Source of the DNA: Charina bottae
Lineage: Eukaryota > Chordata > Lepidosauria > Squamata > Charinaidae
Assembly: GCA_023362775.1 (NCBI GenBank)
Contig: JALMGJ010000003.1
Span: 182,253,725 to 182,317,724 of the forward strand
Reading direction: 5' to 3'
DNA: 64,000 nucleotides
A program made the translations under genes and the position numbers. The notes under the pieces were generated by a model that did no database searches, was not told the origin of the DNA, and saw only the letters and a program-made list of their open reading frames with translations. This document shows, piece after piece, positions 1 through 9,670 of this stretch. Numbering within the stretch: position 1 is the first letter of the stretch; each line of letters opens with the position of its first letter.

Positions 1-1646
1 TTTTAACCTTTGAAGTACCGGGCAGCTTGGGAATAGGTTACCTAAAGATGCATCTGCTCCTGTATGTATCTTCTGTAGCTGAGAAACTTCGGCCTGGTTC
101 AAATCAGGAGAAATGAAAAGCAGACAGAAAATCTTTTCAATAGTGGCTGCCCCCACTCTCCGAAACTTTATCATACCTACTTTAATACCTACCTTATAAT
201 CCTCCCCATTTTAAAAAATGTTTTCGTTCTCTCACAGTTTGGGTTATTTTATTTGAGCTGCTAGTTTTACTTTATATTAGGTGTAACTGTTAGCTTTAAA
301 TTGTTATAAACTGACGTTTGGGGTGGGGGAAGGATATCTCTCTAAACTGTACATTGCTCTGAGATCTTGACCTACTGGGGAAAAAATGTAATGTAATAAA
401 TAAGCAGTATTTCATCCCAATATTACTCAAATGCTTTTCATGCCCTTGGGCAAAAAAGAATTTGCAAGCTTACAGATGTTATATTTCTCAGTTTTAAGTA
501 GATGATGTTAATATCAAAAAATAGTTTGTAAATTACCGTGATAAATTAGGACTACCATAGCTAGACCACAAAAATCCAGATGAGCGCTAGAATCAGCATT
601 TTCTGTATCTCTTGGGTGCTGTCTAGTGGTCAGCCGGATTTTTGCAGCCCGAGATATGGCAGCCCTACTCAAACAAAAGTGTTAATTGTTAATAAGCTAT
701 CTAAGTTTAGGGTGCTTTATCCTGACACCTGCATAGTATTATTTATATACATTTTGCCACCGTTCATTAGAATTGCTTGGAAATGAAAAAATAATAATAA
801 TTCAACAGGAAAGTTGCTCTTATAACAGCACAGTAAAGAGGCAGTTGGATGGAAACTTAAGACACTTTGACTAGGAAAATGCTTTCAGACTATTTTCAGT
901 TGCTATTAAGCAAACTGTTAATTCAAATAGACACAAGATCTGTGATGTAAAAAATGAGCACTGGGCAAACAAATCACCTTATAGGTTTCTTTTCCCCACA
1001 CTGTAAGTTGTTCGGCTGCAAACTAGATCCCTAGGAAACATTTTAAAAGTTGTAAATTATGTGAAGTAATTGTTAAATATAGATTTTAAAGTATTCTGAG
1101 TGGAATTGCTTGGAATGCTACATACCGTATCTTAAGTAGCATACGCAGACCATTGCTTATTGATCTCTGAAATAATGGAAGAGAAAATGTTGGGCAGGAC
1201 AATCAGCAATAGATGGAAGCTAGACTAGTTATGTAAGCTGGACTGATACACCAAGAGCCAACCTTGGCTAAAAGGAGTGGACTTCACTTTCTACTTGACA
1301 TTCATCACAAAACTAGATCCAGATAAGCTTTGGGGTAAAATAATGTTATAGCCATCTTGTTCCTCATACCCATTCATTTCAGTGTATGGCTTTTATTCAG
1401 CATCAGAACTCACTTAGCATGTCTCAGTTATAGCTAACATGTGTATGGGTGTCTACCGTTTTTTTAAAGAAAGCTGAATTCAAAATACATGACAACTGTT
1501 CAAGATAACCCACAAGAAAGAGACCTTGCAATAAATTTGATACTAAGCGTAATAAAGGTGTGTGAGGATTTTTTAAAAAAAACAATGCTGGACTCAAGAG
1601 AGGAGGAGGAGGGCATATTTATAACCATTTTTATGCTGTGCATTTT
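1..1646. other. Mostly unrecognised unique sequence
   Basis: AT-rich sequence without a supported gene. Apart from a possible old LINE remnant near 113-200, nothing is recognised before the Penelope-like insertion. Confidence 0.5.
113..200 (+). repeat. Possible L2-like LINE ORF remnant
   Basis: One frame reads FSIVAAPTLRNFIIP, resembling the conserved motif near the C-terminus of L2/CR1 reverse transcriptases (compare AFSAVAPALWNILPPE in the L2 copy at 12885-13995). Short and degraded; could be chance. Confidence 0.3.
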
Positions 1647-1690
1647 AAACTGATATTGTGGAGTCTTTGGTGCCCTCTGAGCCTTGTTGT

Positions 1691-1740
1691 TTTCTTGCAG
1701 ACGTTTCATTGCCAGGCTAGGCAACATCTTCAGTGCGAAA
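1691..1740 (-). ncRNA. Hammerhead-ribozyme-like motif, inverted copy
   Basis: On the minus strand the core CTGAAGA (1727-1733) is followed by a stem II hairpin (TTGCC with GGCAA), then GAAAC and the putative cleavage triplet GTC (1700-1707). Stem III would be only A-U and C-G, the minimal form reported for Penelope-type hammerheads. Stem I pairs GCA before the core with TGC after GTC, then has one mismatch and further pairs. Activity is inferred from the motif only. Confidence 0.6.
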
Positions 1741-1747
1741 GATCACA

Positions 1748-1781
1748 CTGAAGATGTTGCCTAGTCTGGCAATGAAACGTC
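1748..1781 (+). ncRNA. Hammerhead-ribozyme-like motif, first direct copy
   Basis: CTGAAGA at 1748-1754, stem II TTGCC/GGCAA, GAAAC at 1774-1778 and GTC ending at 1781. All invariant catalytic-core bases (CUGANGA and GAAA) are present. The stem I partner upstream (CACA) pairs with TGCG with one mismatch, so stem I is weaker than in the other copies. Confidence 0.58.
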
Positions 1782-2252
1782 TGCGAGAAAACAACAAGGC
1801 TCAGAGAGCACCAAGGACTCCACAGTTCAACCCTGAGCTACAAATATTCTCTTCAATTGATATCACCATGTATTTAACTTTATTGTGGAAATCAGTGGAA
1901 CTATTAAAATGCTTCATATTAATCATACACTAGTTATTCTAAGCATGGCATTTTTTAAATCTTTAAAATAGGTTTTTTATGTGAAACAATGCAAATCATG
2001 CTTGGATCTCAGCATCATTCACACTTTGCCATCATCTCCAGTAAAAGTTACAGTTTTTGCAACCAGAGACTTGTAGCATATGTTAATGCATGACCCCCAT
2101 ATTCTACACACCTGTCTGATTTTGACACACTTCACAACTATCTGTTCCTAGTATATGTATAAAGTTGCACAAAGCTCAACACTTCCCACATTCAAAATGT
2201 ATTTATTTTCAAGGAAAAATCCATCCATCTCCAGTCCCACTCCCTTTTCGCA

Positions 2253-2286
2253 CTGAAGATGTTGCCTAGTCTGGCAATGAAACGTC
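2253..2286 (+). ncRNA. Hammerhead-ribozyme-like motif, second direct copy
   Basis: CTGAAGA at 2253-2259, the same stem II hairpin, GAAAC at 2279-2283 and GTC ending at 2286. Stem I pairs GCA with TGC next to the core. Together with the copy at 1748-1781 it would bracket a 505-nt RNA if both cleaved after the GTC. Confidence 0.6.
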
Positions 2287-2438
2287 TGCAAGAAAACAAC
2301 AAGGCTCAGAGAGCACCAAGGACTCCACAGTTCAACCCTGAGCTACAAATATTCTCTTCGATTGAAACTGATATTGTATTTTGCTGGAAATTTTAAAATT
2401 GTGTGCTGTACTTTACTGTATTGTCTTGCCTTGGGAAT

Positions 2439-5400
2439 TTTGTTGTTTATTCGTTCAGTCGTTTCCGACTCTTCGTGACTTCATGGACCAGCCCACGCCA
2501 GAGCTTTCTGTCGGCCGTCACCATCCCCAGCTCCCCAATGGTTGAGTCCGTCGCCTCCAGAATACCATCCATCCATCTTGCCCTTGGTCGGCCCCTCTTC
2601 CTTTTGCCTTCCACTTTTCCTAGCATCAGCTTCTTCTCCAGGGTATCCTGTCTTCTCATTATGTGGCCAAAGTACTTCAGTTTTGCCTTTAATATCATTC
2701 CCTCAAGTGAGCAGTCTGGCTTGATTTCCTGGAGTATGGACTGGTTTGATCTTCTTGCAGTCCAAGGCACTCTCAGAATTTTCCTCCAACACCACAGTTC
2801 AAAAGCATCTATCTTCCTTCGCTCAGCCTTCCTTATGGTCCAGCTCTCGCAGCCATAGGTTACTACAGGAAATACCATTGCTTTAACTATGCGGACCTTT
2901 GTTGTCAGTGTGATGTCTCTGCTCTTAACTATTTTATCAAGATTTGCCATTGCTCTCCTCCCAAGAAGTAGACGTCTTCTGATTTCCTGGCTGCAGTCAG
3001 CATCTGCAGTAATCTTTGCGCCTAGAAATACAAAGTCTGTCACTGCCTCCACTTTTTCTCTCTCTATTTGCCAGTCATCAATCAAGCTCGTTGCCATAAT
3101 CTTGGTTTTTTTGAGGTTTAACTGCAAGCCAGCTTTTGCACTTTCTTCTTTCACCTTCGTCATAAGGCTCCTCAACTCCTCCTCACTTTCAGCCATCAAA
3201 GTGGTATCATCTGCATATCTGAGATTGTTAATGTTTCTTCCAGCGATTTTAACTCCAGCCTTGGATTCCTCAAGCCCAGCATGTCGCATGATGTGTTCTG
3301 CGTACAGGTTGAATAGGTAGGGTGAGAGTATACAACCCTGCCGTACTCCTTTCCCAATCTTAAACCAGTCCGTTGTTCCGTGCTCTGTTCTTACCGTTGC
3401 TACTTGGTCGTTATACAGATTCCTTAGGAGGCAGACAAGATGACTTGGTATCCCCATACCACCAAGAACTTGCCACAATTTGTTATGATCCACACAGTCA
3501 AAGGCTTTAGAATAGTCAATAAAACAGAAATAGATGTTTTTCTGAAATTCCCTGGCTTTCTCCATTATCCAGCGGATATTGGCAATTTGGTCTCTAGTTC
3601 CTCTGCCTTTTCTAAACCCAGCTTGTACATCTGGCAATTCTCGCTCCATGAATTGCTGGAGTCTACCTTGCAAGATCTTGAGCATTACCTTACTGGCATG
3701 TGAAATAAGTGCCACTGTTCGATAGTTTGAGCATTCTTTAGTGCTTCCCTTTTTTGGTATGGGGATATAAGTTGATTTTTTCCAATCTGATGGCCATTCT
3801 TGTGTTTTCCAAATTTGCTGGCATATGGCATGCATCACCTTGACAGCATCATCTTGCAAGATTTTAAACAGTTCAGCTGGGATACCGTCGTCTCCTGCTG
3901 CCTTGTTATTAGCAATGCTTCTTAAGGCCCATTCAACCTCACTCTTCAGGATGTCTGGCTCTAACTCACTGACCACACCGTCAAAGCTATCTCCAATATT
4001 ATTATCCTTCCTATACAGATCTTCCGTATATTCTTGCCACCTTTTCTTGATCTCTTCTGCTTCTGTTAGGTCCTTACCATCTTTGTTTTTGATCATACCC
4101 ATTTTTGCCTGGAATTTACCTCCGATGTTTCTAATTTTCTGGAAGAGGTCTCTTGTCCTTCCTATTCTATTGTCTTCTTCCACTTCCGCACATTGCTTGT
4201 TTAAAAATAATTCCTTATCTCTTCTGGCTAACCTCTGGAATTTTGCATTGAACTGGGCATATCTCCCCCTATCACTGTTGCCTTTTGCTTTCCTTCTTTC
4301 TTGGGCTACTTCCAGTGTTTCAGCAGACAGCCATCTTGCCTTCTTGGTTTTCTTTTTCTTTGGGATGTTTTTTGTTGCCGCCTCCTGAACAATGTTGCGA
4401 ACTTCTGTCCATAGTTCTTCTGGGACCCTATCTACTAAATCTAGTCCCTTAAATCTATTCTTCACCTCCACTGCATATTCCTTAGGAATATTAGTGAGCT
4501 CATATCTAACTGATCTGTGGGTCTTCCCTATTCTCTTTAGTCTGATTCTAAATTTTGCAATAAGAAGTTCGTGATCTGAACTACAGTCAGCTCCAGGTCT
4601 TGTTTTTACCGACTGTATAGATGTCCGCCACCTTTGGCTGCAAAGGATGTAGTCAATCTGATTTCGGTGTCGACCAGCTGGTGAAGTCCATGTATAAAGT
4701 CGTCTTTTAGGTTGTTGGAAGAGAGTGTTTGTTATGCACAGTGAGTTGTCTTGGCAAAATTCTATCAGCCTATGTCCTGCTTCATTTTGTTCTCCCAGAC
4801 CATGCTTGCCTGTAATTCCAGGTGTCGTCTGACTACCCACCTTAGCATTCCAGTCTCCTGTAATGAAAATAACATCTCTTTTTGGTGTATTATCTAGTAG
4901 GTGCTGCAGATCCTCATAGAACTGATCTACTTCTGCTTCTTCAGCATCTGTGGTTGGGGCGTATATTTGGATCACTGTGATGTTAAATGGCTTACCCTGA
5001 ATTCGAATTGAGATCATTCTATCGTTTTTTGGATTGTATCCAAGCACTGCTTTAGCCACTTTATTATTAATTATGAAGGCTACTCCATTTCTTCTGTGGC
5101 CCTCTTGTCCACAGTAGTAGATCTGGTGGTCATCTGATGTGAAGTGGCCCATCCCAGTCCATTTCAGTTCACTGACACCTAAAATGTCTATATTTAATCT
5201 TGACATCTCACCAATAACCACATCCAATTTGCCCTGGCTCATAGATCTTACATTCCAGGTTCCTATGGTGTGTTGATCTTTAGAACATCGGATTCGTCGT
5301 TCACCACCAGCACTGTCGGCCGCTAGCCGTCCTTTCGGCTTTGAGCTAGCTGCGTCATCACATCTGGGGCTAGTTGAACTTATCCTCTGTTCCTCCCCAG

Positions 5401-5466
5401 TAGCATTTTGACCATCTTCCGACCTGGGAGTCCCATCTTCCGATGGTATACCGATATATGCTGGAG
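2439..5466 (-). mobile_element. RTE-BovB LINE, copy 1, near full length
   Basis: The insertion is bounded by an exact 11-bp direct repeat, GCCTTGGGAAT, at 2428-2438 and 5467-5477. It contains one open ORF covering endonuclease and reverse transcriptase and the BovB 3' tail (GACTGAACGAATAAACAAC on the minus strand). Compared with copy 2 (32025-34885) the 5' UTR is truncated. The exact TSD and open ORF point to a young insertion. Confidence 0.93.
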
Positions 5467-5515
5467 GCCTTGGGAATAGGCATGATAAAGGTAAAGGTAA
5501 AGGTTTCCCCTGCAC
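2447..5515 (-). CDS. BovB ORF: apurinic-type endonuclease plus reverse transcriptase
   Basis: 1022 codons without interruption, close to the usual length of the BovB polyprotein. Domains in order: endonuclease (about residues 85-320) with GTWNVRS, SELKWTG, GDWNAKVG and SDHELL motifs holding the catalytic Asn, Glu, Asp-Asn and His; a Lys/Arg-rich linker (about 380-470); reverse transcriptase (about 550-820) with FIDYSKAFD (motif A), GVRQGCILSP (motif B) and RYADDTTL (motif C, YADD); and a C-terminal region with YGCESWT and basic RKRGRPRARW. The enzyme nicks target DNA and primes reverse transcription from it. The first 16 or so residues are encoded by host and SINE sequence outside the TSD (5467-5515), so the ATG at 5515 is not native; the true start is unclear, since the first internal Met lies after the NVRS motif. 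No catalytic residue is visibly lost. Confidence 0.9.
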   Translation of the reverse strand: MQGKPLPLPLSCLFPRPPAYIGIPSEDGTPRSEDGQNATGEEQRISSTSPRCDDAASSKPKGRLAADSAGGERRIRCSKDQHTIGTWNVRSMSQGKLDVVIGEMSRLNIDILGVSELKWTGMGHFTSDDHQIYYCGQEGHRRNGVAFIINNKVAKAVLGYNPKNDRMISIRIQGKPFNITVIQIYAPTTDAEEAEVDQFYEDLQHLLDNTPKRDVIFITGDWNAKVGSQTTPGITGKHGLGEQNEAGHRLIEFCQDNSLCITNTLFQQPKRRLYTWTSPAGRHRNQIDYILCSQRWRTSIQSVKTRPGADCSSDHELLIAKFRIRLKRIGKTHRSVRYELTNIPKEYAVEVKNRFKGLDLVDRVPEELWTEVRNIVQEAATKNIPKKKKTKKARWLSAETLEVAQERRKAKGNSDRGRYAQFNAKFQRLARRDKELFLNKQCAEVEEDNRIGRTRDLFQKIRNIGGKFQAKMGMIKNKDGKDLTEAEEIKKRWQEYTEDLYRKDNNIGDSFDGVVSELEPDILKSEVEWALRSIANNKAAGDDGIPAELFKILQDDAVKVMHAICQQIWKTQEWPSDWKKSTYIPIPKKGSTKECSNYRTVALISHASKVMLKILQGRLQQFMERELPDVQAGFRKGRGTRDQIANIRWIMEKAREFQKNIYFCFIDYSKAFDCVDHNKLWQVLGGMGIPSHLVCLLRNLYNDQVATVRTEHGTTDWFKIGKGVRQGCILSPYLFNLYAEHIMRHAGLEESKAGVKIAGRNINNLRYADDTTLMAESEEELRSLMTKVKEESAKAGLQLNLKKTKIMATSLIDDWQIEREKVEAVTDFVFLGAKITADADCSQEIRRRLLLGRRAMANLDKIVKSRDITLTTKVRIVKAMVFPVVTYGCESWTIRKAERRKIDAFELWCWRKILRVPWTARRSNQSILQEIKPDCSLEGMILKAKLKYFGHIMRRQDTLEKKLMLGKVEGKRKRGRPRARWMDGILEATDSTIGELGMVTADRKLWRGLVHEVTKSRKRLNE

Positions 5516-5820
5516 AGTTGTGTCTGACTCTAGGGGGCGGTGCTCATCTCCATTTGTTAGCCGAACAGCCAGTGTTGTCCGAAGACTCTTCCACAGTCAT
5601 GTGGCTGGCATGACACACGCGGAACACTGTTACCATCCCACCGAAGTGGTACCTATTCATCTACTTGCATCTGCATGCTTTCAAATTGCTAGGTTGGCAA
5701 GAGCTGGGGCGAGTGCGGGAGCTCACTCTGTCACACAGGGCTAGGGTCTCGAACCACCTAACTTGCGACCTTCCAATCGACAAGCCTGGCGTCTTAACCA
5801 CTGAGCCATCGCGCCCCCTT
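5487..5820 (-). mobile_element. Sauria-type tRNA-derived SINE, copy A
   Basis: Reads on the minus strand from a tRNA-like head (GGGGGCGCGATGGCTCAG) to a (ACCTTT)n tail at 5487-5506. The body contains the family-specific segments around GCATGC and the GAGTCAGACACAACTG 3' domain. The tail lies 9 bp from the right-hand TSD of BovB copy 1, so BovB landed in the flank of an existing SINE. Confidence 0.9.
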
Positions 5821-7273
5821 AGGTATGATAGAAACAGAAATAAAAACAAATTTTGAAAATCTTTTTTAAAATATTCTACATAAGATTGGTGAAGTCTTAA
5901 TGCCCAGCTACCATGTGTCTAGTGTGGGTTTTTTTTTTTTTACCATTAATGGAACTGCTTTTTAAAAAAAGATTGTTACACCTTTACATTTCTTAATCAG
6001 CAGGCACTGTTTCTGTAGAAATTAACTTGATTCTCAGTTTTGGTGCCCAGTTATAGCAAACCTTTTATACAGCTTCTTGTAGTTGGCTAAAATTTGAAAA
6101 CTAATTTTATGTTTACTATCACCTTTGAGTAAAGAGCTAAGAAAACTAAAGAACTCTATTTGCCACTGTCAAAAATCAGTTATTTTTATTTTACATGAGC
6201 CAAAGGTTTAATCAAAACTACCAAAATCATATTAGATGTATGTCAGCTGAGCTACCAAGCAAATGTATGCACAAAAGTTTGCCTTAAGTCCCAGAGTGAA
6301 TATATGTGTCAGAGAGAGAGGAGATATTGGATTATGGCTCGAATACTTTTGTAGGTTTTAGTGAAATAAAATGAGAGAAGTGGCTGCCAGCAACAGTAAC
6401 CAGGAATCTACATATGCTCTGTGGGTTCTTGCTTAGACCTTGACTTACATCCAGGACTATCACGTTTGATTCTGCCAGATGTTCAGGCTTCAGCCAAAAA
6501 TCCCATATAGGCTCACAGGAAAAACAAACATTTATCCTGATGCGTAACTATGAGATTCTGGCTCAGTGTACTATACAGCTTAAAGTTATCCCATGACTGC
6601 AGCTGGATCTTGCCGTTTTGTTTGGCTTTTAAATCCGTTCTTAAACTTCAGCCTTATATCCCTTTACAGTAAAGAAGGAAATTTCTATTTTTCAAGTTGG
6701 AGTTCTAAATGGTATTGTTAAATTCTGGTCCAATAGAAGAGGACAAGAGGACTTCGTCAACAGTTTGAAAGGGAATAGATTTGCTTTTTATATTAACCCA
6801 ACCACCAGGCTCTAAGGCAGACAGGAAACTTTGCAGAACCCCTGAAGTTTCTTCTCTTTTTCCAGTGCAATAATTTAGCACTAAAGCAGCTGCTTTGTCT
6901 ATATTGGGACAGGGGCAGAGGACAGTGCAATATACATTTTCTTTAAAAGATTATTATTCCATTCTTCAGTAAGACTGTTAAGGCATCACAATTAAACTTC
7001 AACATTAAATCATAAATTAATCAAAACCAATACAAAATTATTTTATGAGAGGAAAAAATAAGCAGAACTGAACTGTCAGCAACTCACATTAAGTGTTGGA
7101 AGGCTGGGGCAAATAAATATGCTTTCTCTTGGTATATGAGTGACTTCACAGCTGGCATCAGCCAAGCCTCCTGGGCAAGATACTAAAATGAGAGTGCCAT
7201 TGCTGTGGAATGACTCTTTTTGGTCACCAGTAACCTAACTGAAAGAGGGCATATCCCATTGGAGAATCTAAGG
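5821..7273. other. No feature recognised
   Basis: AT-rich unique-looking sequence; no coding or RNA gene and no clear repeat seen. Confidence 0.5.
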
Positions 7274-7590
7274 CAGGGGTGGGGAACGTCCGGCCCGCGG
7301 GCCATATAAGGCCCGCAAAATCATTTGGTCTAGCCCTGCCAAGGCAACCGCAGGCAGGACTCGAAATTCAATAAATCTAGGAACTCCTGCCCGCAAACCC
7401 CGCCCCCTTCCACGTGATTGGCTCCCACCCGCAAACCCCACCCCTGGTGCTTGTGATTGGCTCCCATCTGCAAACCCACCCCCCAGTGCTTGTGATTGGC
7501 TCCCGCCCACAAACCCCACCCCTTCCACACGATTGGATCCCACCCACAAATGCCGCCCCCCAGTGTACACGATTAGCTCAGACCAGAAAA
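7274..7590 (+). mobile_element. hAT non-autonomous element, 3' end missing, with CCAAT/GC-box repeats
   Basis: Begins with the hAT terminus CAGGGGTGGGGAACGTC and a GCCCGCGGGCC-rich arm. The preceding 8 bases ATCTAAGG have the central TA seen at the other hAT sites here. From about 7380 there are five tandem units of about 37-40 bp, each with ATTGG (or ATTAG) and CCCCGCCCC-like boxes. No 3' terminus or second TSD was found. Confidence 0.7.
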
Positions 7591-8387
7591 TCAACTTCAC
7601 AAGAAGACCAGAATTACACTTTATTGAAATTGGCTATAATAATACAATCTTGCAAGTCTGATTATGCTGTACCCACCCCCACTCCAGGGAATCAGGGAGC
7701 CGCTTCCAAATATTATCTTGTTTCCCAGGGCTTAAAGAATGTTTCAACCCTCTTTGCCTAGGTCACAGTTCTTACATATTTCTGTCAAGGTCACTTCCCT
7801 TACTCTCTACAGTAATGGACACTGTTCAGACAGGTTTATGTATCAGAAAAGTGTCCAGTAGTCAACCAAGTTCTTAATTGTTTAGAACTTCATACATAAA
7901 CAGCAGCACTTTAAACTATTCCCAGAAATGGCCAAATGGTTTGCCTATGAAAGGATTGGTATAATTCGTTATATTCATAAAGAAGATGCTATTTGCATAT
8001 TTTACAGAAATGAAATGATTGTGCAGACATGACCCACATATATCAATCACATTCTTGCTCAGTCTGGTATCCTTCAATTATTGAGTAGGTATTAGGCTGA
8101 AGCCAAACATACTGGAGAGCATCAGAATGAGAAAGACTGATCCATCACGTAGTTGAATGACAGAAGAGGATTTTTTTTTATTAATCCCCCAAATCGTATG
8201 TCCACCAGGATACCATTCTGTGGAAGAAAAGTTAGATTCTGCAAGCTGAAGAGGGAAAGGCATAATTCATCCAGTGTTTGCTTGTTATAAACAAAGAGAT
8301 ACATTGTAAACCGAAGCCATAGCCTGCTAAGCAACACTTTCAGGCCTTCTTTCATCAAGTATTGACTATGCAGTTTCAAGCTTTTTT
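7591..8387. other. No feature recognised
   Basis: Unique-looking AT-rich sequence; no supported gene or repeat. Confidence 0.45.
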
Positions 8388-8633
8388 GTTTGTTTGTTTG
8401 TTTTTTGTGCCTTCAAATCAGTGTTGACTCCTGGCAACTGCCTGGACTAGTCCCTGCAGTTTTCTTGGCAAGATTTCAGAAGTGGTTTGCCGTTGCCTCC
8501 TTCCCAGGGCTGAGTGAGTGTGACTGGTTCAAGGTCACCCAGCTGGCTTTGTGCCTAAGGCTGTACTAGAACTCACGGTCTCCCAGTTTCTAGCCTGATG
8601 CCTTGACCACTATACCATACTGGCTCTCTTCAA
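8388..8633 (-). mobile_element. tRNA-derived CORE-SINE
   Basis: Minus strand reads GAGAGCCAGTATGGTATAGT, box A-like, then a box B-like GAGTTCTAGTAC and the MIR/CORE-like segment CAGCTGGGTGACCTTG. The 3' part (GCAAACCACTTCTG, GAGTCAACACTG) ends in an AC/AAAC-rich tail next to (TTTG)n on the + strand. Same head family as the broken SINE at 35127-35335. Confidence 0.75.
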
Positions 8634-8934
8634 GCCTATACATCTACTAAAAAATAAGTGTGATTGACTTCAGTAGGACATGGCACCTGGTAAATATGCA
8701 CATAAGATTGTAAATACCTTGAATGTTTTGAAAATCTAATAATTCAATAATGATAATAATGTATTAAATGTATATGCCGCCCAACTTCCAGCAATTCTGG
8801 GTGGTTGAAATTTTCTGTTCCAAATGCTTTGTGCTTTTGAGTAGAGTACCTAGATCATTCTCCAAACCAAGAAACAATGCTCTGAATACAAGTATGGCCT
8901 TTACTGATCAACATCTGGAGGTCTTTTTTTTCAG

Positions 8935-9048
8935 TGGATGTACAGATTGAGTGACAAAGAACAAGCTGATGCCTACCAGATTCGGGAGATATTGAGCAGG
9001 ATAACACAAGATCAGAGGACACTTCCACTGCAAGTGGTTTTGAGGCAG
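8935..9048 (+). other. Candidate protein-coding exon (unassigned)
   Basis: A strong acceptor (GTCTTTTTTTTCAG ending 8934) is followed by 114 bases open in one frame for exactly 38 codons (starting WMYRLSDKEQADAY, ending LPLQVVLRQ) and then CAG/GTTTTA as a moderate donor. The peptide is acidic/basic mixed, predicted helical, and not recognised. It does not match the repeats seen here. It could be a real exon of an upstream + strand gene, a decayed exon, or chance. Confidence 0.28.
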
Positions 9049-9127
9049 GTTTTAAAAATATTTCACTTCTAGCCAACAGTATCAGAAAGTAATTGTTTCC
9101 ATTTTCTTAAGCAGAGCATCCCTTTGT

Positions 9128-9198
9128 CTATGAAGGTTCTCAGTCATCCAGGTGGAATTGTCTGTAGCTTGAATCATGTCAACTGGATTTCTATTTTC
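9128..9198 (-). repeat. Penelope-like element fragment
   Basis: Minus strand matches the flank of the element at 36140-36571 (GAAATCCAGTTGACATGATT through CACCTGGATGACTGAGAACC). The hammerhead core portion is missing. Confidence 0.7.
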
Positions 9199-9426
9199 CC
9201 TTGTTACACGTTTTTTCCTCCTTATAAATAAAGATAACAAAAGAAAGTCTATACTGTGCAGAATTATCTTGTTTTATATTTTAAGCCAACACAGCTAATA
9301 ATTTCATCTTTGAAGTTTGTTTTTTTAAACAAAAGACTTATAGTCTGTTCTGTGAACAATGGAATTCTGAATAGACGTGTAAGATTACACTATCAGTGAG
9401 ATGTCACTGGAGACAAGGAATAGCAA

Positions 9427-9670
9427 GGTTATGGGAAGAAAGAAATTGCTTTATTAAGATTGAGGAAATACTGCACTAACAATCAAATCATGCTATGAAA
9501 TTGTTTTCAGTATGCCATTGTACCTCCATGGAGCAAGCAAGTTTAAGGGATTTTAATTTTAATTTTAATTTTCTCCATACTAATTTCATTCCTGAATATG
9601 TCTCTGCATCTTCAGGGCTTTTTCTTCATATGTTAACTATAGCAACCGGTACAGTTTTTGCCCAGTTTTT
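9427..9670 (+). repeat. Tandem duplication, first copy
   Basis: The segment beginning GGTTATGGGAAGAAAGAAAT and ending TTTTTGCCCAG recurs immediately afterwards (9671-9684 continued at 10153-10430). Identity is near complete apart from indels: this copy has a short TTTTAA run where the second copy has about 40 extra bases, and it lacks about 10 bases near 9629. Confidence 0.85.

Larger units (their letters stand above)
1660..2364 (+). mobile_element. Penelope-like element (non-autonomous) with inverted and direct hammerhead-bearing ends
   Basis: The insertion is bounded by a 13-bp direct repeat (AAACTGATATTGT at 1647-1659 and 2365-2377), read as the target duplication. Inside are three copies of one roughly 80-110 bp unit containing ATGTTGCCTAG and GAAACGTCTGC: one inverted (about 1660-1740), one direct (about 1745-1862) and one direct at the far end (about 2249-2364). 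About 390 bp between the direct copies has no ORF. Fold-back starts, pseudo-LTR-like direct repeats and variable TSDs are typical of Penelope-like elements, a family known to carry hammerhead ribozymes. No RT or GIY-YIG domain is present, so this copy would need a helper. Confidence 0.7.

Noticed and set aside
3825..4388. 187-codon + strand ORF
   Set aside because: Antisense shadow of the BovB ORF; the same shadow appears opposite BovB copy 2 at 33628-34191.
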